Shown here: positions 33,751 to 42,654 of the stretch, piece after piece | Numbering within the stretch: position 1 is the stretch's first letter | Layout of the letters: every line of letters starts with the position of its first letter | Source: Bisbaumannia sp015645095 | GTDB lineage: Bacteria > Pseudomonadota > Gammaproteobacteria > Pseudomonadales > Halomonadaceae | Assembly: GCA_036871055.1 (NCBI GenBank) | Contig: CP141893.1 | Coordinates: forward strand, 992,001-1,056,000 | Reading direction: 5' to 3' | Length of the DNA stretch: 64,000 nt | The notes under the pieces: model-generated | What the model was told of the DNA's origin: nothing | The model's input: only the letters and a program-made list of their open reading frames with translations | Databases searched by the model: none | Translations under genes and position numbers: made by a program

Positions 33751-34114
33751 GTGCCTGTCCTTTTTGCGTCTGACCGCGGATTTCCACGGTATTTTTTGGG
33801 CTCTTCGCGGATCAGAGTGAAGCCACGACATGGCCAACCTCCGGCAAGCTATTGTAGGAGCAGGCTTTAGCCGGCGATTTGACGTCTTGGCGGTCCGGCG
33901 TCTGGCGATTCGATACCTCGGCAACCCATCAATCGCCGATACGACGGACCGCTGCTGACGCAGGCTTCTACCACCCGAGCAGCCTTGCCAAGCCAGGCGC
34001 TGGCTTTGGCCGCGCCATGGCTTCATGCGGATCGCGGGCACCCGCACCCTGGGAGATCCCCTGGGATTGATGCGGCTTCCCCCTTGCTCCTTGCCTCTCC
34101 TTGCTCTTGGAACC
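33751..34114. other. Noncoding region between convergent porin genes
   Basis: No gene is supported. It contains a REP-like imperfect palindrome at 33853-33972 and otherwise unremarkable sequence. Confidence 0.5.
33853..33972. repeat. REP/BIME-like imperfect inverted repeat
   Basis: TGTAGGAGCAGGC opens the element and GCAGGCTTCTACC closes it in inverted orientation, with inner CGGCGATT (33871) and AATCGCCG (33931) also inverted. Similar TGTAGGAGC palindromes are abundant in Pseudomonas and related genomes. Confidence 0.6.
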
Positions 34115-34140
34115 AAAAAGCCCCGGCGATTGCCGGGGCC
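34115..34140 (-). terminator. Terminator of DcaP-like porin gene
   Basis: On the minus strand GCCCCGGC and GCCGGGGC pair around AATC and are followed by five T. Confidence 0.88.
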
Positions 34141-34178
34141 AAGATCGAGGTCGTCCGCTTCGTAAGGAGTGTTGCGCC

Positions 34179-35315
34179 TTAGAAGTTGTACTGCACCATG
34201 CCTTGCAGGCGCAGGGCGTCGCCATCGCGACCATCGACCACCTCGCGGGTATGGTAGCCCGCTTCGATGCCGTAGGTGACGTTGCGGATCGGCGACCAGA
34301 GGTAGTTCAGGTGAATGGCCTCGAACTGCTTGTTGTCACCGGCAGCTACGGCACCGGCGGCTTGAGCATCGCTCAGGCTGGCCCGGGCCACGCCATACCC
34401 CAGGGTAATATCGCCGGGGCCGGCGGTGGCGGTGATGCCGAGGGTGCCACCGGTGGCTCGAATGGTCTCCAGGTCGCCGGTGTTGGGGTCGAAGTAGGCG
34501 GGGGCGGCCGGGTTGCCTTCCAGGTAGCCGCCGATACCGTCGCCATGGGTCAGTGAGCCGCGCAGGGTCACCCCCTCGGCGAGCCGGGCGCTGGCCTCCA
34601 GGGCCAGGCCCCAGCCGAAGGCGCTGTCCTTCATGTCGGTGGTGCCGGTGGTGTCATATTCCAGGCGGCGCAGCACCGCGGAGGCGGCGTAGTTGAAGCC
34701 ATCCACGCCATTCTGATAACGCGCGGTCAGGTCGGGCAGGGTGGTCTTGGCGCCAGTGGCCATCGGTGCACCACCCAGGTTATCCGGATCCTCCAGGGCC
34801 ACGGAGAAGCCGTCCACGGTGTAGCGCAGCTGGGCCTGGCGGCCGGCGTTGCCCAGGCCCGGCTGGGGGGTGAAGTCGATGGTGGGGTTCATGCCCAGGA
34901 AGCCGCCGAAGTTGGTCCAGGTCTGACCGGCCAGCAGGCCGTTCCACTCGCCGAAGGCGTGGCGCAGGCGGAAGCTGCCGCCGCCGCCACCGAAGAAGTC
35001 GCCCTCGATGGTGGTCTTGAGCTCGCTGCCGCCGGCCGGGGTGGCGGTGGTGAAGCCCAGGCGGCTCTGGTAGGCGTGAAGGGTGGTGTGGCCCTCGGGG
35101 GCGGCCTCATCATCCAGCAGGATATTGCTGCGGTTGACGGTATTGCCGAGCTCCACGTCCACGTCATAGATCAGGTCGAGCTTGGCATAGCCGTAGATAT
35201 TGGCGGTGGTGTCGCCGGCCTGGATCTCGTAGGCCTGGGAGGCGCCGGCGATGGCCAGGGCCAGGGCGCCGGCGGAGAAGAGGCTGGCTTGCTTGAACTT
35301 GTTGCGAGTCGTCAC
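34179..35315 (-). CDS. DcaP-family trimeric outer-membrane porin
   Basis: The start GTG 35315 gives TTRNKFKQASLFSAGALA and LAIAGASQA, a signal peptide, then YEIQAGDTTANIYGYAKLDLIYD, the DcaP-family N-terminus. AAGGAA lies six bases before this GTG; an ATG 51 bases upstream is also possible. The barrel ends in MVQYNF with terminal Phe. DcaP porins take up dicarboxylates and similar small anions in Acinetobacter and marine bacteria; substrate here unknown. 378 residues. Strong glycine run (FFGGGGGSF) after the first strands. Confidence 0.88.
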   Translation of the reverse strand: MTTRNKFKQASLFSAGALALAIAGASQAYEIQAGDTTANIYGYAKLDLIYDVDVELGNTVNRSNILLDDEAAPEGHTTLHAYQSRLGFTTATPAGGSELKTTIEGDFFGGGGGSFRLRHAFGEWNGLLAGQTWTNFGGFLGMNPTIDFTPQPGLGNAGRQAQLRYTVDGFSVALEDPDNLGGAPMATGAKTTLPDLTARYQNGVDGFNYAASAVLRRLEYDTTGTTDMKDSAFGWGLALEASARLAEGVTLRGSLTHGDGIGGYLEGNPAAPAYFDPNTGDLETIRATGGTLGITATAGPGDITLGYGVARASLSDAQAAGAVAAGDNKQFEAIHLNYLWSPIRNVTYGIEAGYHTREVVDGRDGDALRLQGMVQYNF

Positions 35316-35650
35316 GTCTGATTCCTTGTTTTGCTTGCGTGTCATTACTGCCTTGGGGCAGCTCTTGTTATGTGATGTCATGACGCCGGAAATCCACGAT
35401 ATTTCTGCGAATAACCTTTTCGCCAGCTGGTGAAGGTATCGGTAGGTGGCGTTGATAACAACCTTGTGACACAAAGACCATGGTAGTGTTTACAAATTAG
35501 TGTCTATTTTTGTGGCGCCTGGCCGCCGCCATGGCTGGGTGTCGGGGGGAGGGCGGTGTAGGCTGTTTTCTCGCAAGCGTTAGCCGGAGGCGCTAAGGAA
35601 AATCCGCCTTCGGACGATATTCCCTCCGGGGCCGATATCAGGGAGAAGGG
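35316..35650. other. Divergent intergenic region DcaP porin-diguanylate cyclase
   Basis: A 335-base, AT-richer gap without a supported gene. It contains a short palindrome, TTGTGACACAA at 35464-35474, possibly an operator for the porin gene. No clear promoter pair is visible for the diguanylate cyclase. Confidence 0.4.
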
Positions 35651-37630
35651 ATGCTGTCGAGAGGGTGGAACGCCATACGGCGGGGACTGGGGTCGCTGAG
35701 GGGGCGCCTGTTGTTGGGCCTGGCCACGACCTGGGGGCTGGTCCTGGTGGGGGTGCTGGCCTTCGGCTGGCAGCTGGGCCGCGACCTGGTCCAGGAGCTC
35801 AATGCGACCCATCTGCGCTATGAGGCAGAATTGATCGCCGATGACCTCTCCGCCGAGGTGAGCAAGCGTATCGCCGCCCTGGAGCGGTTGGCGCCCCTGC
35901 TGGAAGCGTCGCAGACGCACAGCGAGCTGCGCGCGGAGCTGCGCCATAACGATGCCCTGCTGGCCTGGTTCGATGGCCTGGTGGTGTCGAGCGCCGAGGG
36001 CGAGATTATCGCCGACTGGCCGGAGGTGCCGGGGCGTGTCGGCCTGGACCTTGCCGAGCGCGACTTCTTCCGCCTGCCTCGCCATTCCCGGTACCCCTAT
36101 ATCAGCGAGCCTTTCCAGGGGCGTGCCAGCCGCGAAACCCTGGTAATGATGACGCTGCCCCTGCACGATGCCGATGGGCACTTCCAGGGCATTCTCGGCG
36201 GCCTGGTGAACCTGAACCGGGGCAGTCTCTTCGATCGGCTACGGCGGATTCGCCTCGGCGAGCACGGTTTCGCCGCCGTGGCCAGCGCCTCGGGCACCAT
36301 CCTCTTTCACCCCGACCCGGCGCTGGTGCTGCAGCGGGTGCCGGGGCCCGAGCAGGCGCCCTGGGCCGACCTGGCCCTGGACGGCTGGGAGGGTATCGCC
36401 TATGCCCCCCTGATCAGCGACGAGATGTCCCTGCAGGCCTATCGGCAGATCTGGCCGGCGAACTGGATCGTGGGAGTCTACCTCCCCCAGCGGGAGATGG
36501 AGGCGGCCCCTCAGGCCTTGATTCGTCAATTGGGGTGGGGCGGACTGGTCGCCGTGCTGGTCATGTTGCCGTTGATGTGGTGGCGGATCGGTCGGGTGCT
36601 GGCGCCGCTACGACAACTGGAGCAGCAGATCGAAGAGGTGGGAGAGGAGCGGCGCTCCCGGGTCGTCCTGGATAGCCGCATGGAGGAGCTGCGCCGGGTG
36701 GCCGTCACCTTCAATCGGGTGGAGGGCGAGCGCTCGATGGCCCATGCCTCCCTCAAGGAGCGCCAGGCTTTCCTGGATGCGGTGCTCGGCTCGACCCCCA
36801 CCGGTATCTTCGTCGCCGACCCGGCGGGCGAAACCACTTATATGAACCCGGCGCTGCGCAGCCTGGTGGGGCACGGCGCCGAGTCGACCGCGCCCTGGCA
36901 TGCCAATCTGCACCCCGAGGAGCGCCAGGATGCCCTGGACCTGTGGCGCCATACCCTGGGCAGTGGCGAGGAGTTCCTGCGGCAATGCCGCTTCTGCCAG
37001 GCCGATGGCAGCGTGCTATGGCTGGAGGTGCATGCCACGGCGGTGAAGATCGACTCGCGCCTGCTGGGGTTCGTGGGCATGGTCAAGGACATCACCGAGC
37101 GCCGCGAGATCGAGGCCCAGCAGCGCTGGGAGGCCGAGCACGACCCCCTGACCGGGCTGCTCAACCGGCGCGGCTTCGAGCGCCGCCTGGAGGAGGCCTG
37201 GAGTGACTGGCGCAACCAATCGGTGTCGACGGTGTTGATCCTCTTCGACCTGGATCATTTCAAGCCGATCAATGACGAGGGCGGCCATGCCCTGGGCGAT
37301 GAGCTGCTCAGGCGCCTGGCCGGGGCGGTAACGGGGGCGGTGCGCCGCAGTGACTGGGTGGCGCGCCTCGGCGGTGACGAGTTTGCCGTGCTGATGCCCG
37401 GTTGTGCCCTGTCCCAGGCGCTGCCATTGGCGGAGGCCCTGCGGCGGGCCGCCGCCGGGGTCTCGGTGGCGAAAGCGGGGCGGCGCTACTCGATCACCCT
37501 GAGCCTCGGGGTCGCGAGCTTCGAGCCGGGAGACACGGGGATGGGCGAGGCCCTGACGCGGGCCGATGCCGCCAGTTACCGGGCCAAGCGGCTGGGTCGC
37601 AATGGAGTGCAGGTGGCGGCGGCGGAGTAG
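35651..37630 (+). CDS. Membrane diguanylate cyclase (dCache-HAMP-PAS-GGDEF)
   Basis: Makes cyclic-di-GMP in response to a periplasmic signal. Order: transmembrane helix (LLLGLATTWGLVLVGVLAF, residues 21-39), a periplasmic dCache-type sensor (about 45-290), a second helix (WGGLVAVLVMLPLMWW), HAMP, a PAS domain (FLDAVLGSTPTGIFVADPAGE) and a GGDEF domain with the intact active-site RLGGDEFAVLM. A product-inhibition RxxD site is possible at RRSD-like residues upstream of the active site (GAVRRSDW). 659 residues. GGGAGAAGGG before ATG 35651. No partner gene is co-transcribed. Confidence 0.93.
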   Translation: MLSRGWNAIRRGLGSLRGRLLLGLATTWGLVLVGVLAFGWQLGRDLVQELNATHLRYEAELIADDLSAEVSKRIAALERLAPLLEASQTHSELRAELRHNDALLAWFDGLVVSSAEGEIIADWPEVPGRVGLDLAERDFFRLPRHSRYPYISEPFQGRASRETLVMMTLPLHDADGHFQGILGGLVNLNRGSLFDRLRRIRLGEHGFAAVASASGTILFHPDPALVLQRVPGPEQAPWADLALDGWEGIAYAPLISDEMSLQAYRQIWPANWIVGVYLPQREMEAAPQALIRQLGWGGLVAVLVMLPLMWWRIGRVLAPLRQLEQQIEEVGEERRSRVVLDSRMEELRRVAVTFNRVEGERSMAHASLKERQAFLDAVLGSTPTGIFVADPAGETTYMNPALRSLVGHGAESTAPWHANLHPEERQDALDLWRHTLGSGEEFLRQCRFCQADGSVLWLEVHATAVKIDSRLLGFVGMVKDITERREIEAQQRWEAEHDPLTGLLNRRGFERRLEEAWSDWRNQSVSTVLILFDLDHFKPINDEGGHALGDELLRRLAGAVTGAVRRSDWVARLGGDEFAVLMPGCALSQALPLAEALRRAAAGVSVAKAGRRYSITLSLGVASFEPGDTGMGEALTRADAASYRAKRLGRNGVQVAAAE

Positions 37631-37741
37631 ATCGGGAGGCACCACGGTGATCGTGCCGAGCGCTCGTGGTGTCTCTCCGGTGTCCAGCGGAGCGGCAGAG
37701 AAGCCGATGGGGCGCGACGAGTCTCATCAGGCGGGGTGGCG

Positions 37742-37818
37742 TGGCGCCCCCATCAGGATTCGAACCTGAGACCTATCCCTTAGGAGGGGATCGCTCTATC
37801 CAGCTGAGCTATGGGGGC
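37742..37818 (-). tRNA. tRNA-Arg (anticodon CCT)
   Basis: On the minus strand GCCCCCA pairs with TGGGGGC as acceptor; the D arm is GCTCAGCTGGATAGAGC; the anticodon loop CTCCTAA, flanked by ATCCC and GGGAT, gives anticodon CCT; the T arm contains GGTTCGAATCC. Discriminator G and a genome-encoded CCA complete 77 bases. It reads the rare arginine codon AGG. No tRNA-associated integrase or attachment duplication is visible. Confidence 0.96.
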
Positions 37819-37853
37819 GAGCCGCCAGGATTATACGGCTCCCCGGCGGGGAG

Positions 37854-39944
37854 TTAAACCCTTGAGGGGGTGCCACTTTCCGCCTCGAGGGCGAAGCGCG
37901 GCGGTGTCTCCGGGGCCAGGTAGCGCGCGACGATCTCGTTCTCCGCCATGGGGCGGCCGAGATGAAAGCCCTGGGCCAGGTCGCAGCCCAGCAGGCGAAG
38001 TGTGTTCAGTTGCTCCTCGCTTTCGATGCCTTCGGCCAGTACCTGGAGCCCCATGGCGTGTCCCATGCGGATAATGCCACTGACGAACTGGCGGCGGTCC
38101 TCCCGGGTCTCCGCATGGCGGGTCACGGTACGATCGATCTTGAGGGTGTTGAGCGGTAGCTGACTCACATAGGTGATGGAGGAGATGCCCGAGCCGAAGT
38201 CGTCCAGGGCGATCTGGGCCCCCAGGCTGCGGGCTTCCTGCAGCAGGCCGCAGGCCAGGTCCAGGTCATGGAAGTGGGTCGACTCCAGCACCTCGGCGAC
38301 CAGGAAGGGGTGGGTCAGGCCGTGGCGGTGACGCGCCGAGGCCAGGGATTCGACGATGGCGCCGGTCTCGATCTGGTCCTGGGAGAGGTTGACGCCGATG
38401 GAAATGGCATGGCCCGCGGCATGGAAGCGCTTGGCGACCCGGGCTGCCTCGTCGATCAGCCAGCGACCATAGGGCAGGCTCAGCGACGACTGGGTGATCA
38501 CGTCCATGAAATGCTGGGGGCCGAGCACGCCCTTCTTCGGGTGGCGCCAACGGGCCAGGGCCTCGAAGCCGATGATGCACTGGCGATGCAGCGACAGGAT
38601 CGGCTGGAAGAAGAGCTCGATCTGTCCGCCTTCGAAGGCCGCCTTGACCAGGGTGTAGGCGTCCTGGCTCTCGGCTTGCCATGCCAGATCGCGGGCGAAG
38701 GCGAGGCGGTTCTTGCCCTGCTGCTTGGCCTCGTACATGGCGGCGTCGGCGGCGTCCAGCAACTGGGCGGCGCTGATCTCGTGGCTCGAGGTAAAGGCGA
38801 TGCCGATGGAGACCGAGACCTTGACCAGTTCGCCATTGTCGAGCTGATAGGGGCGAATGATCTCGTCCATCACCTTCTCGGCGACCTTGGCGGCCTTGTC
38901 GGCGGTACCCAGGCCGGTCAGGGCGATGACGAACTCGTCGCCACCGAAGCGGGCGGTGAGGTCGTTGGCGCGCATCAGGTGCTTGAGGCGGCGGCTGATC
39001 TCGATCAGAAGCTCGTCGCCGCAGGCGTGGCCGAAGCTGTCGTTGATCGGCTTGAAGTCATCCAGGTCGAGGAACAGCACCGCCAGGCCGCTCTGGGTAT
39101 ACTCCAGGCTGGCCAGCTGGCTCTCCAGCAGGGTATTGAAGTGCTCCCGGTTGAAGAGCCCGGTGAGGGGGTCGTAGCTGGCCATGCGCTCGAGGCGCGC
39201 CTGGTTGAGGCGGCGCTGGGTAATGTCGCGGAACACCCCGATATAGTTGGCGATCTTCCCGCTCTCGTCGCGAATCGCCGAGATGGTGGTGTTCTCGATC
39301 AGCTGGCTGCCATCCTTGCGGGTGTTCCAGATGTCGCCGCTCCAGTAGCCGCGGCTCTCCACCGCGGCGAACATGCTCTCGTAGAAGCCGGAGTCGTGCT
39401 TGCCGGAGGAGAGCAGGTTGGGCTTCTTGCCCAGGGCTTCTTCCCGGGTATAGCCGGTCAATTCGGTGAAGGCCGGGTTGGTGTCGATGATGCGTTTCTC
39501 GGCATCGGTGACCAGGATGCCGTCATGGGTGTTGTTGAACACCGCCTGGGCCAGCTCCAGGCGGTTCTGGTGCGCCTCGCGCTGGCTGACATCGCGATGG
39601 ATGCCGATCAGGTAGCGACGCCCATCGCCCAGGCAGAAGCGCGACAGGCTCAGCTCGTTATGGAAGAGGTCGCCGTCGCGACGCTGGCAGGCCAGGGTCA
39701 GGGTAAAGGGGCGGCCGTCGCGCAGGGCCTTGGTCAGGGCCTGGCGATGCGCCTCCTCGAGGACACCGGTATCCAGCAGCGGGCAACGGCCACCCAGCAG
39801 CTCCTCCCGGGCATAGCCGGTCAAGCGCTCGAAGGCGTGATTGACGTAGGCCAGCCGGCCGCCGAGGGAATCGCCCTCGCTGATGCAGATCGCCAGGCTG
39901 GGGAAGTCGAGCAGCGTGCCGAGGTCGCCGTGGAATGGGCTCAA
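37854..39944 (-). CDS. PAS-PAS-GGDEF-EAL cyclic-di-GMP protein
   Basis: Predicted phosphodiesterase, possibly bifunctional. Two PAS domains come first (LAYVNHAFERLTGYAREE, and DGILVTDAEKRIIDTNPAFTELTGYT), then GGDEF with RFGGDEFVIAL and finally EAL with GFEALARW, the conserved DDFGSG loop and AEGIESEEQ. The usual ExxE-type metal residue is seen in AEVLEST. All look catalytically competent by eye. No transmembrane segment, so cytosolic. TTG 39944 is preferred: GGGAGAG lies five bases upstream. 696 residues. Convergent with the diguanylate cyclase across the tRNA. Confidence 0.92.
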   Translation of the reverse strand: MSPFHGDLGTLLDFPSLAICISEGDSLGGRLAYVNHAFERLTGYAREELLGGRCPLLDTGVLEEAHRQALTKALRDGRPFTLTLACQRRDGDLFHNELSLSRFCLGDGRRYLIGIHRDVSQREAHQNRLELAQAVFNNTHDGILVTDAEKRIIDTNPAFTELTGYTREEALGKKPNLLSSGKHDSGFYESMFAAVESRGYWSGDIWNTRKDGSQLIENTTISAIRDESGKIANYIGVFRDITQRRLNQARLERMASYDPLTGLFNREHFNTLLESQLASLEYTQSGLAVLFLDLDDFKPINDSFGHACGDELLIEISRRLKHLMRANDLTARFGGDEFVIALTGLGTADKAAKVAEKVMDEIIRPYQLDNGELVKVSVSIGIAFTSSHEISAAQLLDAADAAMYEAKQQGKNRLAFARDLAWQAESQDAYTLVKAAFEGGQIELFFQPILSLHRQCIIGFEALARWRHPKKGVLGPQHFMDVITQSSLSLPYGRWLIDEAARVAKRFHAAGHAISIGVNLSQDQIETGAIVESLASARHRHGLTHPFLVAEVLESTHFHDLDLACGLLQEARSLGAQIALDDFGSGISSITYVSQLPLNTLKIDRTVTRHAETREDRRQFVSGIIRMGHAMGLQVLAEGIESEEQLNTLRLLGCDLAQGFHLGRPMAENEIVARYLAPETPPRFALEAESGTPSRV

Positions 39945-40107
39945 GAGGTCTCTCCCTGGGTAATGCAATGGCCTGAGTCGGGGATAGGGTGTTATCGGCG
40001 GTATGTCATTGTAGCTTTAATGTTGTTCGGTGTTTTTTTTGATAACGACTTGATCGTCGGGCCCATTTGATCATGCTGATGGCTTGGGCAGAGGCAAGGA
40101 AAGGGCA

Positions 40108-41661
40108 ATGAAGGATCATGAGTACCGCCGTTATGACGGCCTGGGGCTGGCGGCCCTGATACGCAGCGGCGAGGTCAGTCGCGAGGAGGTCCTCGAGGCA
40201 GCCTGCACCGCCATCGACCTCGATAACCCCCAGTTGGGGGCGGTGGTGCGGCGGCGCTACGAGCGAGCCCGTCACGAGGCCGACGAGGTGGAACCCCGCT
40301 CGCCCTTCGCCGGCGTGCCCTTCCTGACCAAGGACCTGCTGATGGGCCTGGCCGATGAGCCGCTGAGCTTCGGCAGCGCCGCCCTGGCCGACTGGCGACC
40401 CGAGGCAGACGCGACCCTGGTCAAGCGCTTCCGCCAGGCCGGCCTGGTGATCCTCGGCCAGAGCGGTTGCCCGGAGCTGGGGCTGATGGGGATCACCGAG
40501 CCCAGGGCCTTTCCCCATCCGGTCAACCCCTGGGGGCGCGACTACTCGCCGGGGGGCTCCAGCGGTGGCGCCGCGGCGGCGGTGGCGGCGGGCCTGGTGC
40601 CCCTGGCCGGAGCCGGCGATGGCGGCGGCTCGATTCGCATTCCCGCCAGCCAGTGCGGCCTCTTCGGCCTCAAGCCCTCCCGGGGCCGGGTGCCGCTAGG
40701 CCCCGCCCATAGCGAGGTGTGGCAGGGGGCCGTGGTCGAGCATGCCCTGACCCGCAGCGTGCGCGACAGTGCCGCCCTGCTCGACGCCATCAATGGCATG
40801 GACGAAGGGGGACCCTACCCGGTGCGCCACGAGAGCGGCTTCCTGGCCGCCCTGGAGCGTGCCCCGGAACCGTTGACCATCGCCGTCTCCCTGGGCGAGC
40901 CGTTCAGTGCTCCCTTCGGTGGCGAGCTGCATCCCCAGGTGCGCGAGGCAGTGGAGGCCGCGGCCCGGCGCTGCGAGGCCCTGGGCCATCGGGTGGAGTG
41001 GTGCGATCCGCCGGTGGACGGCGCGGCCCTGGCCCATAGTTACCTGACCCTCTACCTGGGACACCTGAGTGCCGACCTGGCGTGGATCGCCGAGCAGACC
41101 GGCATGCGTGAGTCGCGGCTGGCCATCGAGCCGGCCACCCGTGCCATCGCCCGTCTCGGCCGTCACCTCAAGGCCCGGGATTACGAGCTGGCCAAGCGCC
41201 ACTGGAACACCCTGGGGCGCGCCATGGGCGCCTTCCATTGCCGCTTCGACCTGCTCTTGATGCCGGTGCTCAGCGGGCCACCGCCATTGCGTGGCAGTCT
41301 CTATCCGAGCCGCTGGCGGGAGGCGCTGATGGGCCTGCTGGCGCTGCCCGGCGCCGCTGCCCTGGCGCTCAGGGCGGGTGGGCTCGAGTCCCTGGCCCGG
41401 GAGTCGCTGCGCTATTCGCCCTTTACCCAGCTAGCCAACCTGACCGGCCAGCCGGCCATGTCGCTGTCCCTGCATATCACCCCGCAGGGCTTGCCGGTGG
41501 GGGTGCAGTGCCTGGGCCCCATGGGCGGCGAACGGCGGCTGCTGCAGTTCGCCGCCCAACTGGAGCGGGAGGTGGGTTGGGCCGCGCGCCTGCCGCTGGA
41601 GGTGCGGCCTGAGCCGCGCCCCGAGAGCGACCAGGAGGCCGGAGGCGCCGGTCGTTCCTAG
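40108..41661 (+). CDS. Amidase-signature family hydrolase
   Basis: Hydrolyses an amide or related bond; substrate unknown. The Ser-cisSer-Lys triad is recognisable: Lys in VPFLTKDLL, the Gly/Ser-rich block YSPGGSSGGAAAAVAAG, and the cis-Ser in GDGGGSIRIPASQCGLFGLKPSRGR. The C-terminal ANLTGQPAMSLSL and GLPVGVQ motifs match. ATG 40108 is preceded by AAGGAAAGG. 517 residues. It is not linked to gatB/gatC, so it is not GatA. Monocistronic, followed by a MITE-like palindrome. Confidence 0.9.
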   Translation: MKDHEYRRYDGLGLAALIRSGEVSREEVLEAACTAIDLDNPQLGAVVRRRYERARHEADEVEPRSPFAGVPFLTKDLLMGLADEPLSFGSAALADWRPEADATLVKRFRQAGLVILGQSGCPELGLMGITEPRAFPHPVNPWGRDYSPGGSSGGAAAAVAAGLVPLAGAGDGGGSIRIPASQCGLFGLKPSRGRVPLGPAHSEVWQGAVVEHALTRSVRDSAALLDAINGMDEGGPYPVRHESGFLAALERAPEPLTIAVSLGEPFSAPFGGELHPQVREAVEAAARRCEALGHRVEWCDPPVDGAALAHSYLTLYLGHLSADLAWIAEQTGMRESRLAIEPATRAIARLGRHLKARDYELAKRHWNTLGRAMGAFHCRFDLLLMPVLSGPPPLRGSLYPSRWREALMGLLALPGAAALALRAGGLESLARESLRYSPFTQLANLTGQPAMSLSLHITPQGLPVGVQCLGPMGGERRLLQFAAQLEREVGWAARLPLEVRPEPRPESDQEAGGAGRS

Positions 41662-41662
41662 G

Positions 41663-41801
41663 TTTTGTACGAAAAGTCGGCGAGCGATGGCCAGACAAGG
41701 CAAAAATCGGCGAAAAGACGGAGTTTACGCGGTGTAAATGAGTACTTTGAGCCGATTTTTAACGCCGTATGGGCGAGCGCAGGCAGTTTTCGTACAGAGC
41801 C
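41663..41801. repeat. MITE-like palindromic repeat
   Basis: TTTTGTACGAAAA (41663-41675) and TTTTCGTACAGAGCC (41787-41801) are inverted ends; inner segments GGCAAAAATCGGC and GCCGATTTTTAACGCC are also inverted, so most of the 139 bases can fold into one long hairpin. I recognise the style as a repeat dispersed in Halomonas-like genomes. No coding capacity. It sits between the amidase gene and cmoM and may supply or block the cmoM promoter. Confidence 0.7.
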
Positions 41802-41866
41802 TAAGGTTCGCCGCGAGCCGCACAGCGGATAGAATGGGCACCCCCTTGACCTCAGGAACTGCCACC

Positions 41867-42649
41867 TTGCCCAGCGACGCGCCCCTCTCCGCCGATGGCG
41901 ATCGCCACTTCGAGGGCCTGGCCGAGAAGTTCTCCGCCGGCCTCTATGGCTCGCCCCGCGGCGCCCTGCGCCTGGCGCTGCTCGATCACTGCCTGCCCCG
42001 CCAGCTCGAGCTCGGCGGCCAGCCGCTGCTCGACGTGGGCGGTGGCCTGGGGCAGATGGCCGCCTGGTTCGCCGCGCGTGGCCACGACGTGACCCTGGCC
42101 GAGCCCGCCGAGGAGATGCTGGCCCGGGCCCGGCAGGCCCTGGCGGGGCAGTCGGTACGTTTCTTGCGTGAGCCCCTGCAGCGCCTGCCCGAGGCGGCTC
42201 CGGGGCCCTGGCCGCTGATCGTCTGCCATGCGGTGTTCGAGTGGCTGGCCGACCCCGAGGCGGCCCTGGCCACCCTGGCGGGCCTGCTGGCCCCCGGCGG
42301 CCAGTTGTCGCTGATGGTCTTCAACCGGGACGCCCTGCGCTTCTCCAATGTGGTCAAGGGCAACCTGGAGAAGGCCCTGGCGGACCGCCTGGAGGGCACC
42401 GGCCGGCGCCGGCGCCTGACCCCCATCTCGCCGCTGACCCATGATCAGATCGCCACCTGGGCCGAGGCCCGGGGGCTCGAGATCACCGCCGTGGCGGGGA
42501 TCCGCGTCTTCCACGACTACCTGCGCGAGCGCCATCCCGACGAGGCGCAGCTGAAGCAGCTGCTGGCGCTGGAGCGCCGCTACTGCGACGTCGAGCCCCA
42601 CTGGCGCCTGGGGCGTTACCTGCTCTATACCCTGCACAAACCCGAGTGA
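41867..42649 (+). CDS. cmoM: tRNA 5-carboxymethoxyuridine methyltransferase CmoM
   Basis: SAM-dependent enzyme that methylates cmo5U34 in tRNA. The SAM motif is LLDVGGGLGQMAAWF; CmoM-specific features are the N-terminal HFEGLAEKFSAGLYGSPRGALRLALL, VCHAVFEWLADPEAAL, LSLMVFNRDALRFSNVVKGN and VRVFHDYLRERHP...ERRYCDVEPHWRLGRYL. TTG 41867 with AGGAA eight bases upstream gives 260 residues, the family length. ATG 41834 is an alternative but overlaps a promoter-like TAGAAT. rsmC follows within six bases. Confidence 0.9.
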   Translation: MPSDAPLSADGDRHFEGLAEKFSAGLYGSPRGALRLALLDHCLPRQLELGGQPLLDVGGGLGQMAAWFAARGHDVTLAEPAEEMLARARQALAGQSVRFLREPLQRLPEAAPGPWPLIVCHAVFEWLADPEAALATLAGLLAPGGQLSLMVFNRDALRFSNVVKGNLEKALADRLEGTGRRRRLTPISPLTHDQIATWAEARGLEITAVAGIRVFHDYLRERHPDEAQLKQLLALERRYCDVEPHWRLGRYLLYTLHKPE

Positions 42650-42654
42650 CCGCC

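Noticed and set aside
37742..37818. tRNA-Arg as attachment site of a genomic island
   Set aside because: No integrase gene and no duplicated 3' end of the tRNA were seen; the IS cluster is 6 kb away with housekeeping genes between.
40108..41661. GatA, the amidotransferase subunit
   Set aside because: It carries the amidase signature but has no neighbouring gatB/gatC and lacks the usual GatA start and length pattern; a generic amidase is safer.
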